DNA of 40,852 nucleotides from an uncultured bacterium. Lineage in GTDB: Bacteria > Actinomycetota > Coriobacteriia > Coriobacteriales > Coriobacteriaceae. Each line of letters starts with the position of its first letter. Position 1 is the stretch's first letter. This document shows positions 1 through 7,153 of this stretch, one piece after another. The stretch covers positions 1 through 40,852 of the forward strand of contig CAJMOP010000006.1 in NCBI GenBank assembly GCA_905215115.1, given 5' to 3'. The position numbers and the translations under genes are program-made. Under the pieces are notes generated by a model that was not told the DNA's origin, searched no databases, and saw nothing but the letters and a program-made list of their open reading frames with translations.

Positions 1-302
1 GGCGGCTGATCCGGTCCGACCGGGCCGCGCGGCAAGGAGATATATTGCCAGACCGGAGGGGCGCCGGGGGCGGGAATCGCGCACTCCATATTTTGTTCAC
101 AAATGAATAGGTCCCTCAGTCGCATCACTGAGGTTAAAACTGAAGCATTGGCTTCTGATATTGGCGATGACCAGCTGGTTTATAGGTGTTAAGGCATCGG
201 TCATCTCTGGAGCGCCACTTTACTCCAAAAGCATCAGCTATTTGTTTCCCGTCGGTAAAAGGCAGGTTTTGTTCGCCAAGCGTTCTTATATATAGAGAAG
301 TT

Positions 303-337
303 CGGGTTCGAACCCGTGGCGCGGCAACAAAAAAGCG
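303..337. repeat. 35-bp repeat, copy A, with a T-arm-like palindrome
   Basis: It begins with the perfect 14-bp palindrome CGGGTTCGAACCCG and continues through GCGGCAACAAAAAAGCG. Copy B at 1588-1622 matches 32 of 35 bases in the same orientation, so the two copies bracket the TraX gene. The palindrome resembles a tRNA T-arm, but three G and three C around TTCGAA leave a six-base loop. It is therefore not a canonical T-arm. Confidence 0.7.
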
Positions 338-359
338 ACCAGCCGGAGCCGATCGCTTT
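332..359 (-). terminator. Terminator-like hairpin after repeat A
   Basis: AAAGCGA (332-338) pairs with TCGCTTT (353-359). Read on the minus strand the stem is followed by a T-run, the complement of the A-run at 329-334. The equivalent hairpin beside copy B serves tRNA-Lys. No intact gene upstream on the minus strand explains this one, so it may be the relic of a lost tRNA or small gene. Confidence 0.5.
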
Positions 360-661
360 CTATTCTATGCTGGATCATCCAGAGGGGTTCTTCCGAACTC
401 ATTTTCTCGCTGCCATTCATGCTTTCGAAGCATCGTTCGACCTCCGCAGCCTCATGTTTTGAGGATCTGCCGTGTTTATCACTGTTATTAATGAGTGTGT
501 GGAAGTGATCCTCATGCAGATACGTGCGATTCGCCAGAGAACTGAGAAGCATCTTTCTGCAGCCCTCGTTGCCTATCCTCGCACCTCTCAGGTCTTCCGG
601 AAATTCACAAGCAGTCTTAGGGTCAATTTGTTTCTGCTTTCAGAGACTTGTTTGAGAGTTT

Positions 662-1459
662 TTAAAGACAGTTCAAAACAATAAGTGAGACGCCATAAAG
701 CAGAGCAAGATGTGCCGGATAGAAAATGTAGAAGAAATATTTGAGCTTCAGCCCTCGCTTGCCATTATAAAGATTGATAAGCAGCAACGAAACGACCGCG
801 GCAGCAGCATCAGGATTAAGTACATTAGCTGTAGCAAACTCGAATCCGCCGCCAACTATATGGCATGACGAAAGGAGCACTGCGCACACTGCAGCAAAGA
901 ACATCTTGGCCTTGCTGTCGTGGAATAAATAGAATGCAGCCACAAGCAGAATGCCGTACACACCGCCATCCAGTTTAGTGTATTCAGCTGCCAGTGCTGT
1001 CAAAACAATCAGAGCAGTTTCTGCGATGTACCTTTTCCATTTTGAAAGACTTTGTATCTTTTCCAGAATAATCAAAAAGACCAAGGAAAGCAGGAGCTCA
1101 CACATAACATTTTGTTGCCGAAGGTCAAATAGTTGCCCGGTTTGAACGAAATCGTATATGGGCTCCGTAATGATTGCGAAGACAAGCATATTTCGCAGGT
1201 ACTTCTTTATGTCATGAGTATGCAAAAATCCCTCAACTATCAAAAAGCAAAATAAGGGAAATGCAATTCTGCCAAGAACATGAAGCACATCCGAAGCTTG
1301 GCTTAGAATCGCCCACTGTTCGTCTGATATCTGACTGTACGATGCGTGAGTCATGATTCCATTGGTCAGGACGATTCTGCTCACATGATCGAGAACCATC
1401 GAAATGGCTGCTATTATCTTTAATGTGCTGCCGCTAATTCCATATCTATCTGTTTTCAT
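662..1459 (-). CDS. TraX family integral membrane protein
   Basis: This 265-residue polytopic membrane protein matches the TraX family. The family is named after the F-plasmid pilin N-acetylation protein but is widespread on chromosomes, where its function is mostly unknown. The family pattern is visible: an N-terminal LKIIAAISMVLDHV helix, the GRIAFPLFCFLIVEGF segment near residues 63-78, a QNVMCELLLS segment, DGGVYGILLV, and a C-terminal FFYIFYPAHLALLYG. I count about seven to eight hydrophobic helices. The ATG is preceded by AGAAAGG at suitable spacing. The gene sits alone between two copies of a 35-bp repeat and next to a tRNA-Lys 3' fragment, which suggests acquisition or local rearrangement. 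An acetyl- or acyl-transfer role on a surface molecule is possible by family relationship but not shown. Confidence 0.85.
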   Translation of the reverse strand: MKTDRYGISGSTLKIIAAISMVLDHVSRIVLTNGIMTHASYSQISDEQWAILSQASDVLHVLGRIAFPLFCFLIVEGFLHTHDIKKYLRNMLVFAIITEPIYDFVQTGQLFDLRQQNVMCELLLSLVFLIILEKIQSLSKWKRYIAETALIVLTALAAEYTKLDGGVYGILLVAAFYLFHDSKAKMFFAAVCAVLLSSCHIVGGGFEFATANVLNPDAAAAVVSLLLINLYNGKRGLKLKYFFYIFYPAHLALLYGVSLIVLNCL

Positions 1460-1477
1460 TTTGTTTTCCTTTCTTTG

Positions 1478-1496
1478 GGTGGGCCGTCAGGGGTTC
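1478..1496 (-). repeat. Partial duplicate of the tRNA-Lys 3' end
   Basis: The 19 bases GGTGGGCCGTCAGGGGTTC are identical to 1655-1673, the acceptor and T-arm end of tRNA-Lys, and then diverge. A tRNA 3'-end duplicate in the same orientation is what tRNA-targeting integrases leave (attL/attR), but only 177 bp separate the copies and no integrase is present. A deletion scar or slippage product is equally possible. Confidence 0.7.
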
Positions 1497-1497
1497 A

Positions 1498-1568
1498 GCC
1501 TGCTCCGCAGGCGGCCGCTGCGGCGCTTTCGCGCCTTGCGCGCTGCGCTGGCAAACGCTCTCGCGTTT
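1498..1568. repeat. Three consecutive short hairpins
   Basis: Three near-perfect hairpins follow one another: GCCTGC-tcc-GCAGGC (1498-1512), GGCGC-tttc-GCGCC (1522-1535) and AAACGC-tctc-GCGTTT (1553-1568). Stems are 5-6 bp and loops 3-4 nt. They lie between the tRNA-Lys 3' fragment and repeat B. No function is assigned; they resemble REP-type intergenic sequence. Confidence 0.6.
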
Positions 1569-1587
1569 ACTCAGCTCCGCGCCCCGA

Positions 1588-1622
1588 CGGGTTCGAACCC
1601 GTGTACCGGCAACAAAAAAGCG
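1588..1622. repeat. 35-bp repeat, copy B
   Basis: This is a direct copy of 303-337 with three adjacent-region substitutions (GTAC instead of GGCG after CCCGTG/CCCGT). Its right part is the T-run side of the tRNA-Lys terminator on the minus strand. The TraX gene and about 1.25 kb of sequence lie between the two copies. Confidence 0.7.
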
Positions 1623-1645
1623 GCCGGCATCCGCCAGTCGCTTTT
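1616..1645 (-). terminator. Rho-independent terminator of tRNA-Lys
   Basis: AAAAGCG (1616-1622) pairs with CGCTTTT (1639-1645), with an inner GGC/GCC pairing. On the minus strand it gives a GC-rich hairpin followed by six T. It starts only a few bases after the tRNA 3' end at 1654, as expected for a monocistronic tRNA. Confidence 0.75.
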
Positions 1646-1653
1646 CTTTTCTA

Positions 1654-1729
1654 TGGTGGGCCGTCAGGGGTTCGAACCCTGGACCTTGGGATTAAAAGTC
1701 CCCTGCTCTGCCAGCTGAGCTAACGGCCC
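1654..1729 (-). tRNA. tRNA-Lys, anticodon TTT
   Basis: On the minus strand the 76 nt begin GGGCCGTTAGCTCAGC and end ACGGCCCACCA, with CCA encoded. The acceptor stem GGGCCGT/ACGGCCC is complete, the D-arm has the AGCTCAGCTGGCAGAGC form, the anticodon loop is CTTTTAA with anticodon TTT, and the T-arm is CAGGG-TTCGAAC-CCCTG. It has its own probable promoter on the right and terminator on the left. Confidence 0.96.
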
Positions 1730-1738
1730 GCGGGTGGC

Positions 1739-1767
1739 ATTGTACCACGGTCTGGGACTATTCCCAA
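1739..1767 (-). promoter_or_regulatory. Probable tRNA-Lys promoter
   Basis: On the minus strand, TTGGGA (1767-1762) and TACAAT (1744-1739) are 17 bp apart, with the tRNA 5' end at 1729. The -35 element overlaps the last codons of the upstream aminopeptidase. The -10 is good and the -35 is weak, so the assignment rests on spacing and position. Confidence 0.5.
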
Positions 1768-3038
1768 CTCCATTGGCCGTTCTGGAAAATCACAACTTCA
1801 CGTCCATCAGGCGTAATGCCCGTAATATCGATGTCGTCCGTGCCGATCATAAAGTCGACATGCGTGCTCGAGACGTTAACGCCATGCTCCAGGAGCTCCT
1901 CCTTGGACATGTCATACCCGCCCTCGATGCACTCGGGGAAGCCGACACCCAGCGCAAGGTGGCAGCTGGCGTTCTCGTCATAGAGCGTATCGTAGAACAG
2001 AACGCCACTTTCGCGGATCGGCGTGTTCTTGGAGATGAGCGCGACCTCACCCAAACGAGCGGCACCTTCGTCGGTGTCAATGATGCTCGCAAGCGTCGCC
2101 TTGCCCACGCGGGCGTCGTAGTCCACCACACGGCCGCCCTCGAACTTAATCCAAAAATCGTCGACCTTGTTACCGTGGTGGATGAGCGGCATGGCCGAGT
2201 AGACGATTCCGTCAGCGCGCATGCGATCAGGCGAGGTAAAAACCTCCTCGGTGGGGATGTTGGGGAAGAAGGGGTGGCCATCGGGCGTCTTGCCCTTGCC
2301 GCCGGCCCACTCGTGACCCTTCGTCATGCCAATCGTCAGATCGGTTCCATTTTCCGCGATGTAATGCAGGCGGTCAAAACGATTGTCGTTCAGGAAACGC
2401 AGGTTCTTTTCGAACGCCGCGTCATGAAGCTCCCAGTCGCTCTCCGGGTCCTGGCCATCGGCACGAGCGGTGTGCAGAATCGCATTCCACAGCTTATAGA
2501 TTGCAACCTCATCGGTGTCTCCCGGGAACACCTCGTGCGCCCAAGCCACGACCGGAGCGCCGGCGATGCACCACGGGTTGATGTTGTAGTCCAGTCCACG
2601 GCGGAAGACCTTGCACTGCGTGTTCCTTGCCTTGGAAGCCGCGGCGGGCTTGGCGGGATCGATACCCTTGAGAGCTGCAGGGTCCGCGCCCTCGATAAAG
2701 ATAAAGCAGGCGCCATCTTGGGCCAGGGAATCCAGCTGCAGGCGCTTCCACTCGGGCGTCTGCTCAAAATAGCTTTTATCGACATGCTCGTACGTGAGCC
2801 TCGTCACGGCATCATCGGCCCAAATGACCGTCACGTGGCCAGCGCCGGCGTCATAAGCCTCCGCGACCACCACGCGGGCAAAAGGCGCGCACTCGACCGG
2901 AGACTGAACGACAACCTCCTGGCCGGGCTTGACGTTTACGCCCTTGCGGACAACCAGACGCGCATAGTTTTTAATCTTGGGCTCCAGGGCCTTCATGCCC
3001 TCCAGAGCTTCTTCGACCGTCAGGGCAGCTCGAATCAT
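1758..3038 (-). CDS. Aminopeptidase, M29 family (AmpS/PepS type)
   Basis: A cytosolic metallo-aminopeptidase of the M29 (AmpT/AmpS/PepS) family that releases N-terminal residues from peptides using two metal ions. The 426-residue length is normal for the family (about 410). The expected metal-ligand regions are present in order, numbered from the chosen start: the Glu pair in PTEEVFTSPD (264/265), Glu331, His360 in ASCHLALG, and His393 and Asp395 in STHVDFMIG. I chose the ATG at 3038 because GGAG lies six bases before it. A frame-internal ATG four codons upstream would place that Shine-Dalgarno inside the gene. The gene follows the small membrane protein on the same strand after about 90 bp and looks housekeeping. 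Confidence 0.92.
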   Translation of the reverse strand: MIRAALTVEEALEGMKALEPKIKNYARLVVRKGVNVKPGQEVVVQSPVECAPFARVVVAEAYDAGAGHVTVIWADDAVTRLTYEHVDKSYFEQTPEWKRLQLDSLAQDGACFIFIEGADPAALKGIDPAKPAAASKARNTQCKVFRRGLDYNINPWCIAGAPVVAWAHEVFPGDTDEVAIYKLWNAILHTARADGQDPESDWELHDAAFEKNLRFLNDNRFDRLHYIAENGTDLTIGMTKGHEWAGGKGKTPDGHPFFPNIPTEEVFTSPDRMRADGIVYSAMPLIHHGNKVDDFWIKFEGGRVVDYDARVGKATLASIIDTDEGAARLGEVALISKNTPIRESGVLFYDTLYDENASCHLALGVGFPECIEGGYDMSKEELLEHGVNVSSTHVDFMIGTDDIDITGITPDGREVVIFQNGQWSWE

Positions 3039-3127
3039 GTGCCACTCCATCTATCTATAGAACAGTAAAAAGACGCGCCGCAAAAACGACGCGCCTTATA
3101 TCTTAGCGATAAGTATGGATACAAGCG

Positions 3128-3703
3128 CTACTTCTTCTTGGAGGCCTTCGTGTCCTCCTCGGCAGCCGCGCGCTCAATAAGAGCGTTGAGCTTGTTCTCG
3201 GACATGCCCTCGGCCTGCGTGCGGTACATGTTGCGCAGGGGACGAATACGAACGAAGTCGTAGATAAAGTCACCCAGAATGATGACATAGGACAAAACGA
3301 TGCCGACCATCTGGACGGGACTGGACACCGTGCCGCCGGGAACGAAGTAGAACGAAACCCAAATTGCCACGATGAACACCATGCCGATAGCGAGCACGGC
3401 CCACCAAATACGGCGGCGCTTGGTGTAGTCCTCATCCTGCTTGAGAAGGATATTCGACACCGTGTAGATACGATCCTCCTTGGCGCGCTGTTTGGCCTTG
3501 CGAGCGCGCTTCTCCTCTTTAGAGAGGCCCTCGAGGTTCTCGCCCTTCTCGAGCTCTTTGCGGCGAGCTTTAGACGAAGCTGGCACGACGCGGACAGAGC
3601 TCGCTGCCTGACGGGCGGGCTTAGCAGATGCGGCGGACTTGCGCGCAACCCCGGTAACTTCGTGGGATTGCGTGCGCTTGTTCGTGGCGCTACGGGTACT
3701 CAC
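3128..3703 (-). CDS. Small two-helix membrane protein with basic N-terminus, unknown function
   Basis: I do not recognise a family with certainty. The 191 residues consist of a Lys/Arg/Ser-rich N-terminal half with a highly charged stretch at about 44-80, two hydrophobic segments at about 99-121 and 130-151, and a charged tail ending in KKK. The likely topology is cytoplasmic N and C termini with a short external loop (PGGTVSSP). Translation starts at GTG directly after the purC stop codon, with AAGGAG inside the end of purC, so the two are translationally coupled. A link to purine synthesis is not implied by the sequence itself. It may be a lineage-specific membrane protein. Confidence 0.8.
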   Translation of the reverse strand: MSTRSATNKRTQSHEVTGVARKSAASAKPARQAASSVRVVPASSKARRKELEKGENLEGLSKEEKRARKAKQRAKEDRIYTVSNILLKQDEDYTKRRRIWWAVLAIGMVFIVAIWVSFYFVPGGTVSSPVQMVGIVLSYVIILGDFIYDFVRIRPLRNMYRTQAEGMSENKLNALIERAAAEEDTKASKKK

Positions 3704-4591
3704 TTATGCGTTCTCCTTCATACTTGTGAACTGGGAGCCCGTGATGATCTGGAAGGCCTCGCGATAGCGCTCGGACGTGCCATCGATGACCTCGGCGGGC
3801 AGGTGCGGGGTCTCCCCCGTCATATCCCAGTTGGCTTTGAGCCAATTGCGGACGAATTGTTTGTCGTAGCTGGGCTGGATCTTGCCCTCCTCGTAGCTGG
3901 CGGCAGGCCAGAAACGGCTGGAGTCGGGCGTGAGGCACTCGTCGATCAGCGTAACCTTACCATCGATGACACCAAACTCGAACTTGGTGTCGGCGATGAT
4001 GATGCCTCGAGTCGCGGCATACTCGGCAGCGGCCTTGTAAATCTTGAGGGACAGGTCGCGAATCTGCGCGGCGATGTCCTCGCCCACGATCTTGCAGCAA
4101 CGCTCGAACGAAATGTTCTCGTCGTGGTCGCCGATCTCGGCCTTCGTGGACGGCGTGAACAGCGGCTCGGGAAGCTTGGAGGCCTCGGTCAGACCCTCGG
4201 GCAGCTGAATGCCGCAGACGGTACCGTTCTCGTCATAGGTCTTCTTGCCCGAACCGGTCAGATAGCCGCGGACGATGCACTCGATAGGAATCGTCTGGGC
4301 CTTCTTGACCAGCATGGCGCGGCCTGCGAGGTAGTCACGATACTCGGCAAACTCCTCGGGGAAATCCGCCGGGTCGATGGAAACGAGGTGGTTGGGAACG
4401 ATGTCGGCAAACTTATCGAACCAGAATGCCGAGATGCGGTTGAGCACCTCTCCCTTAAACGGAATCTCGTCGGGAAGAATGAAGTCGAACGCAGAAATGC
4501 GGTCGGTGGCGACCATCAGCAGGTTTTCACCGGCATCGTAGATATCACGAACCTTGCCACGGGAATCCGGACGACGCTCCATCGTTGTCAC
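3704..4591 (-). CDS. purC: Phosphoribosylaminoimidazole-succinocarboxamide synthase (SAICAR synthase)
   Basis: It catalyses the ATP-dependent joining of aspartate to CAIR, making SAICAR, in de novo purine synthesis in the cytosol. The family hallmarks are clear: RGKVRDIYD at the N-terminus, the ATRISAFD-type segment (ATDRISAFDF), the PEPLFTPSTKAEIGDHDENI signature and LIDECLTPDSSRFWP near the C-terminus. The chosen GTG at 4591 has AAGGAG eight bases upstream. A GTG three codons earlier overlaps that Shine-Dalgarno, and an ATG three codons later is too far from it. Other purine genes are not adjacent, but purB lies 7 kb to the right on the same strand. The downstream membrane-protein gene begins at the stop codon. 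Confidence 0.95.
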   Translation of the reverse strand: MTTMERRPDSRGKVRDIYDAGENLLMVATDRISAFDFILPDEIPFKGEVLNRISAFWFDKFADIVPNHLVSIDPADFPEEFAEYRDYLAGRAMLVKKAQTIPIECIVRGYLTGSGKKTYDENGTVCGIQLPEGLTEASKLPEPLFTPSTKAEIGDHDENISFERCCKIVGEDIAAQIRDLSLKIYKAAAEYAATRGIIIADTKFEFGVIDGKVTLIDECLTPDSSRFWPAASYEEGKIQPSYDKQFVRNWLKANWDMTGETPHLPAEVIDGTSERYREAFQIITGSQFTSMKENA

Positions 4592-4700
4592 GTGAGTCAC
4601 TCCTTACCAAAATACGACAGTAATGCGGGTTCTTTCCCGCACGTTTTCGCAAACTCGGAGCGGCAGGGACGAAACCCCTCCTTCACCGAATAGCGAAAAG

Positions 4701-6266
4701 CTAGTGCTCCATTGTAGTAGATGCCGCGTCCGCCGTGTGCTCGCGAGGCAGATGAATCGTAAAAGTCGTACCCTTTCCAAGCTCCGACTCCACGGAAATG
4801 TAGCCATGATGGCGCTCGACGATCTGTTTAGTCACGGCGAGGCCCACGCCCAGACCGCCCGCCTCACGGGCACGGCTGGCATCGGCGCGCCAAAAACGGC
4901 CGAAGATGCGCGACAAGTCATCCTTGGCAATACCGATGCCGGTATCAGAAACGGCGACGCTGACGTGTTTGCGGTCACTGAGCACCGACACCACGACCCA
5001 ACCGCCCTCGGGGGTATAGCGCATGGCGTTGCTCATGAGATTGATGACGCATTGTGTGATCATGTCGGGATCGGCTTCGACGACATCGTCGTGACCTTGC
5101 GTCTCGTCAGCAAAGCGCAAGCGCAGATCGCGGTCGACAAACAGGCGCTCCTGGGCATTGACGATGGAACGCACGAAAGGAACCATGTACACCGGCTCAA
5201 GGTTGAGCGGAGCCGTGCTGTTTTCCATGCGCGACAGGTCGAGCATCTGCTGCACCAGACGAGCCAGGCGACGCGTCTCGGAAGCAACGGTTTCCAGATG
5301 CTCGTCGTCGGTGGGATACACGCCGTCCTGCATGGCCTCGACCGTTGCAAGCATGGCCATAAGCGGCGTGCGAAGCTCGTGCGCGACATCCGAGGTCAGG
5401 CGCTTTTCGTGCTTCATGTCCTTCTCGAGCGAGGTGGCCATCTCGTCAAAGGTCTCACCCAGTTGATCGATTTCGTCATCGCCACGCAAGCCCGTGCGAG
5501 CGGACAGATCGCCATCGCGAATTTGCTTGGCCGTGCTCGTAATACGATGAATCGGCTTGGTGAGCATGCGCGACACGAGCGATCCGATAACGACCGAAAT
5601 GCAGATTGCAACAACCGCGGCGAGGGCCATGGCGTTAAAGGTCTTCTCCCTAAATGCAGAATCCGCCTTGGTGAGCAAGGCATCGGAGCCGATGGCCCAT
5701 AGCTTCACCTGTCCGACATGCTCGCCCGAAGACGCTATGATTTCGACGTTGGCAACGCTATCGGAGTCGGTTGGAGCAGACGAGACCGGGCTATGCGAGG
5801 CCTTTTTACCGCTCGAGCTGCGAGACGCCGATTCGCTCTCGCGCACATCGGCAGTCGCACTTGCCGAAGGCCACGAGTCGTCATAGACAACAACGCCCTT
5901 TTTATTGACGACCTGCATGCCCAAATCGTCGGACACCAAACTCGATGTCGCGACCGTGCGCAGCTCGCCCGCAGTCCAGTTGCCGTTTTCCTCATACGAC
6001 GTCGCAAGCTTTTCGGCAGCAGAATTGGCGATCTCGACGATATTGGAGCGCGTGTAATCCGAAAAGACCGTGCCCCACACAACAGAGACCACGCCCACCA
6101 GCACCAATACCGTCATGAGCGATGTCAGAGCAAAAGCAAGTGCCATGCGCGAGGGATAGCTCATCGTTGGCCGTGAATCGGAACGAGGCGTGTTCCAACT
6201 AGCCTTGGAACCCGCCTCGCTCTCCTGCTTGTGCTTTTGTCCGATTTCAAAGCGCGCAGGTGTCAT
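4701..6266 (-). CDS. Membrane sensor histidine kinase
   Basis: The sensor kinase of a two-component system with the response regulator encoded immediately upstream; the gap is 11 bp and they form one operon. The 521-residue architecture is: a long charged N-terminus, TM1 at about 40-66, an extracytoplasmic sensor region at about 67-208 that includes a Ser/Thr-rich insertion near 145-170, TM2 at about 211-232, HAMP (to about 280), the dimerisation/phosphoacceptor helix with His296 in DVAHELRTPL, and a HATPase domain with the N-box around Asn413, G1 DTGIGI at 441-446 and G2 GLGVGLAV at 471-478. It resembles the BaeS/ResE-like group. The signal sensed cannot be read from the sequence. The start has GGGA about ten bases upstream. 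Confidence 0.94.
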   Translation of the reverse strand: MTPARFEIGQKHKQESEAGSKASWNTPRSDSRPTMSYPSRMALAFALTSLMTVLVLVGVVSVVWGTVFSDYTRSNIVEIANSAAEKLATSYEENGNWTAGELRTVATSSLVSDDLGMQVVNKKGVVVYDDSWPSASATADVRESESASRSSSGKKASHSPVSSAPTDSDSVANVEIIASSGEHVGQVKLWAIGSDALLTKADSAFREKTFNAMALAAVVAICISVVIGSLVSRMLTKPIHRITSTAKQIRDGDLSARTGLRGDDEIDQLGETFDEMATSLEKDMKHEKRLTSDVAHELRTPLMAMLATVEAMQDGVYPTDDEHLETVASETRRLARLVQQMLDLSRMENSTAPLNLEPVYMVPFVRSIVNAQERLFVDRDLRLRFADETQGHDDVVEADPDMITQCVINLMSNAMRYTPEGGWVVVSVLSDRKHVSVAVSDTGIGIAKDDLSRIFGRFWRADASRAREAGGLGVGLAVTKQIVERHHGYISVESELGKGTTFTIHLPREHTADAASTTMEH

Positions 6267-6277
6267 ATGTGATTTCC

Positions 6278-7000
6278 CTATTTCTCGTCCGACTTATCGG
6301 TCTTGGCCGGAGCCTCGAAGCGATAGCCGACACCGTGGACGGTGTAGAGCCACTTGGGCTTCTTGGGATCATCGCCCAGCTTGGCGCGAAGGTTCTTCAC
6401 GTGGCTATCGATGGTGCGCTCATAGCCCTCAAAGTCGTAGCCGAGCACCTTCTCGACCAGCTCCATGCGGTTGTAGACGCGACCGGGGTGACGGGCAAGC
6501 GTGGTGAGCAGCTTAAACTCGGAAGCCGTCAGGTCGACTTCCTTGCCCTCGACCAAAATCTTGTGGCCCGAGATATCGATGACCAGATCGCCGAAGTCGA
6601 GTACCTCGACGGCTGGCTCGTCGGCCTGATGGGCACGGCGGAACAAGGCGCGTACGCGCGCGACAAGCTCGCGCGGCGAGAACGGCTTAATCAGATAGTC
6701 GTCGGCGCCGAGCTCAAGACCGATAATACGGTCCTCGATCTCGCCCTTGGCAGTCAGCATGATGATGGGGACATCCGAGGTATCGCGAATGGTGCGGCAA
6801 ACGCGCTCGCCGGGGATCTTGGGGAGCATAAGGTCGAGCACGACCAGGTCAAACTGATGCTTCTCGAACTCCTCGATCGCGGACTGGCCGTCGCCGACAC
6901 CCACAACCCAGTAGCCTTCGCGCTCGAGATAGGCAGCGACGGCGTCACGGATTGCCTTCTCATCCTCGACCAGCAGAATCTTTTTTGCATCTGAAGCCAT
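6278..7000 (-). CDS. OmpR/PhoB-family response regulator
   Basis: A DNA-binding response regulator partnered with the adjacent sensor kinase. The receiver domain occupies about residues 6-118, with acidic residues in VEDE, phospho-acceptor Asp56 in VVLDLMLP and Lys105 in LIKPF. A PhoB-type winged helix follows (FKLLTTLARHPGRV, VEKVLGYDFEGYERTIDSHVKNLRAKLG, YTVHGVGYRF). I chose the ATG at 7000, which has a G-rich ribosome site (GGGGGG) about eight bases before it. A TTG seven codons earlier is possible but less likely. Operon order is regulator then kinase. The target genes are unknown; the nearest divergent or upstream candidate is the Tat lipoprotein pair. Confidence 0.94.
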   Translation of the reverse strand: MASDAKKILLVEDEKAIRDAVAAYLEREGYWVVGVGDGQSAIEEFEKHQFDLVVLDLMLPKIPGERVCRTIRDTSDVPIIMLTAKGEIEDRIIGLELGADDYLIKPFSPRELVARVRALFRRAHQADEPAVEVLDFGDLVIDISGHKILVEGKEVDLTASEFKLLTTLARHPGRVYNRMELVEKVLGYDFEGYERTIDSHVKNLRAKLGDDPKKPKWLYTVHGVGYRFEAPAKTDKSDEK

Positions 7001-7055
7001 AACACGGCCCCCCTGTCTCAATCAGCTAAGAACAAGCCCATTTTAACGCACCTGA

Positions 7056-7094
7056 GCCCGCCGGATGCCACTATGACGCGGCAGCTCGGCGGGC
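7056..7094. repeat. Inverted repeat upstream of the response regulator
   Basis: GCCCGCCG (7056-7063) and CGGCGGGC (7087-7094) are perfect 8-bp arms with a 23-nt spacer. The repeat lies between the lipoprotein gene end and the regulator start on the minus strand. No T-run follows, so it is either a weak terminator or a regulatory site for the two-component operon. Confidence 0.35.
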
Positions 7095-7153
7095 GGTACT
7101 CACAATTACAACGCGTTTATTCCCCTGTTGGCGCCTTTTTAACCCCTCTAAGC

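Larger units (their letters stand above)
1..661. other. Left-edge segment with no recognisable gene
   Basis: No open frame here reads like a known protein. The only structure I can support is the repeat and terminator-like hairpin around 303-359. A minus-strand frame at 286-552 runs through the repeat and gives a peptide ending in the GFEP string that arises whenever GGTTCGAACCC is translated, so I do not call it. The first 80 bases are very GC-rich. The segment may be the eroded remains of an element to the left of the TraX gene. Confidence 0.4.

Noticed and set aside
286..552. Minus-strand 88-codon frame ending in a GFEP-type peptide
   Set aside because: The peptide end is a translation of the T-arm-like repeat and the rest resembles nothing. 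No good ribosome site.
1404..1723. Plus-strand frames across the tRNA-Lys region
   Set aside because: They translate the complement of a tRNA and its repeats (GRQGFEPWTLGLK-type peptides), a known annotation artefact.
1734..3068. Long plus-strand open frame opposite the aminopeptidase (444 codons)
   Set aside because: It is antisense to a clear M29 family gene, resembles no family and is explained by GC-rich codon bias.
3068..3110. GACGCGCC repeated around CAAAAAC as a terminator
   Set aside because: The two GC-rich blocks are direct, not inverted, repeats, so they do not make a clear stem.
3662..5702. Plus-strand open frames opposite purC and the sensor kinase
   Set aside because: They are shadows of well-identified genes without own signals.
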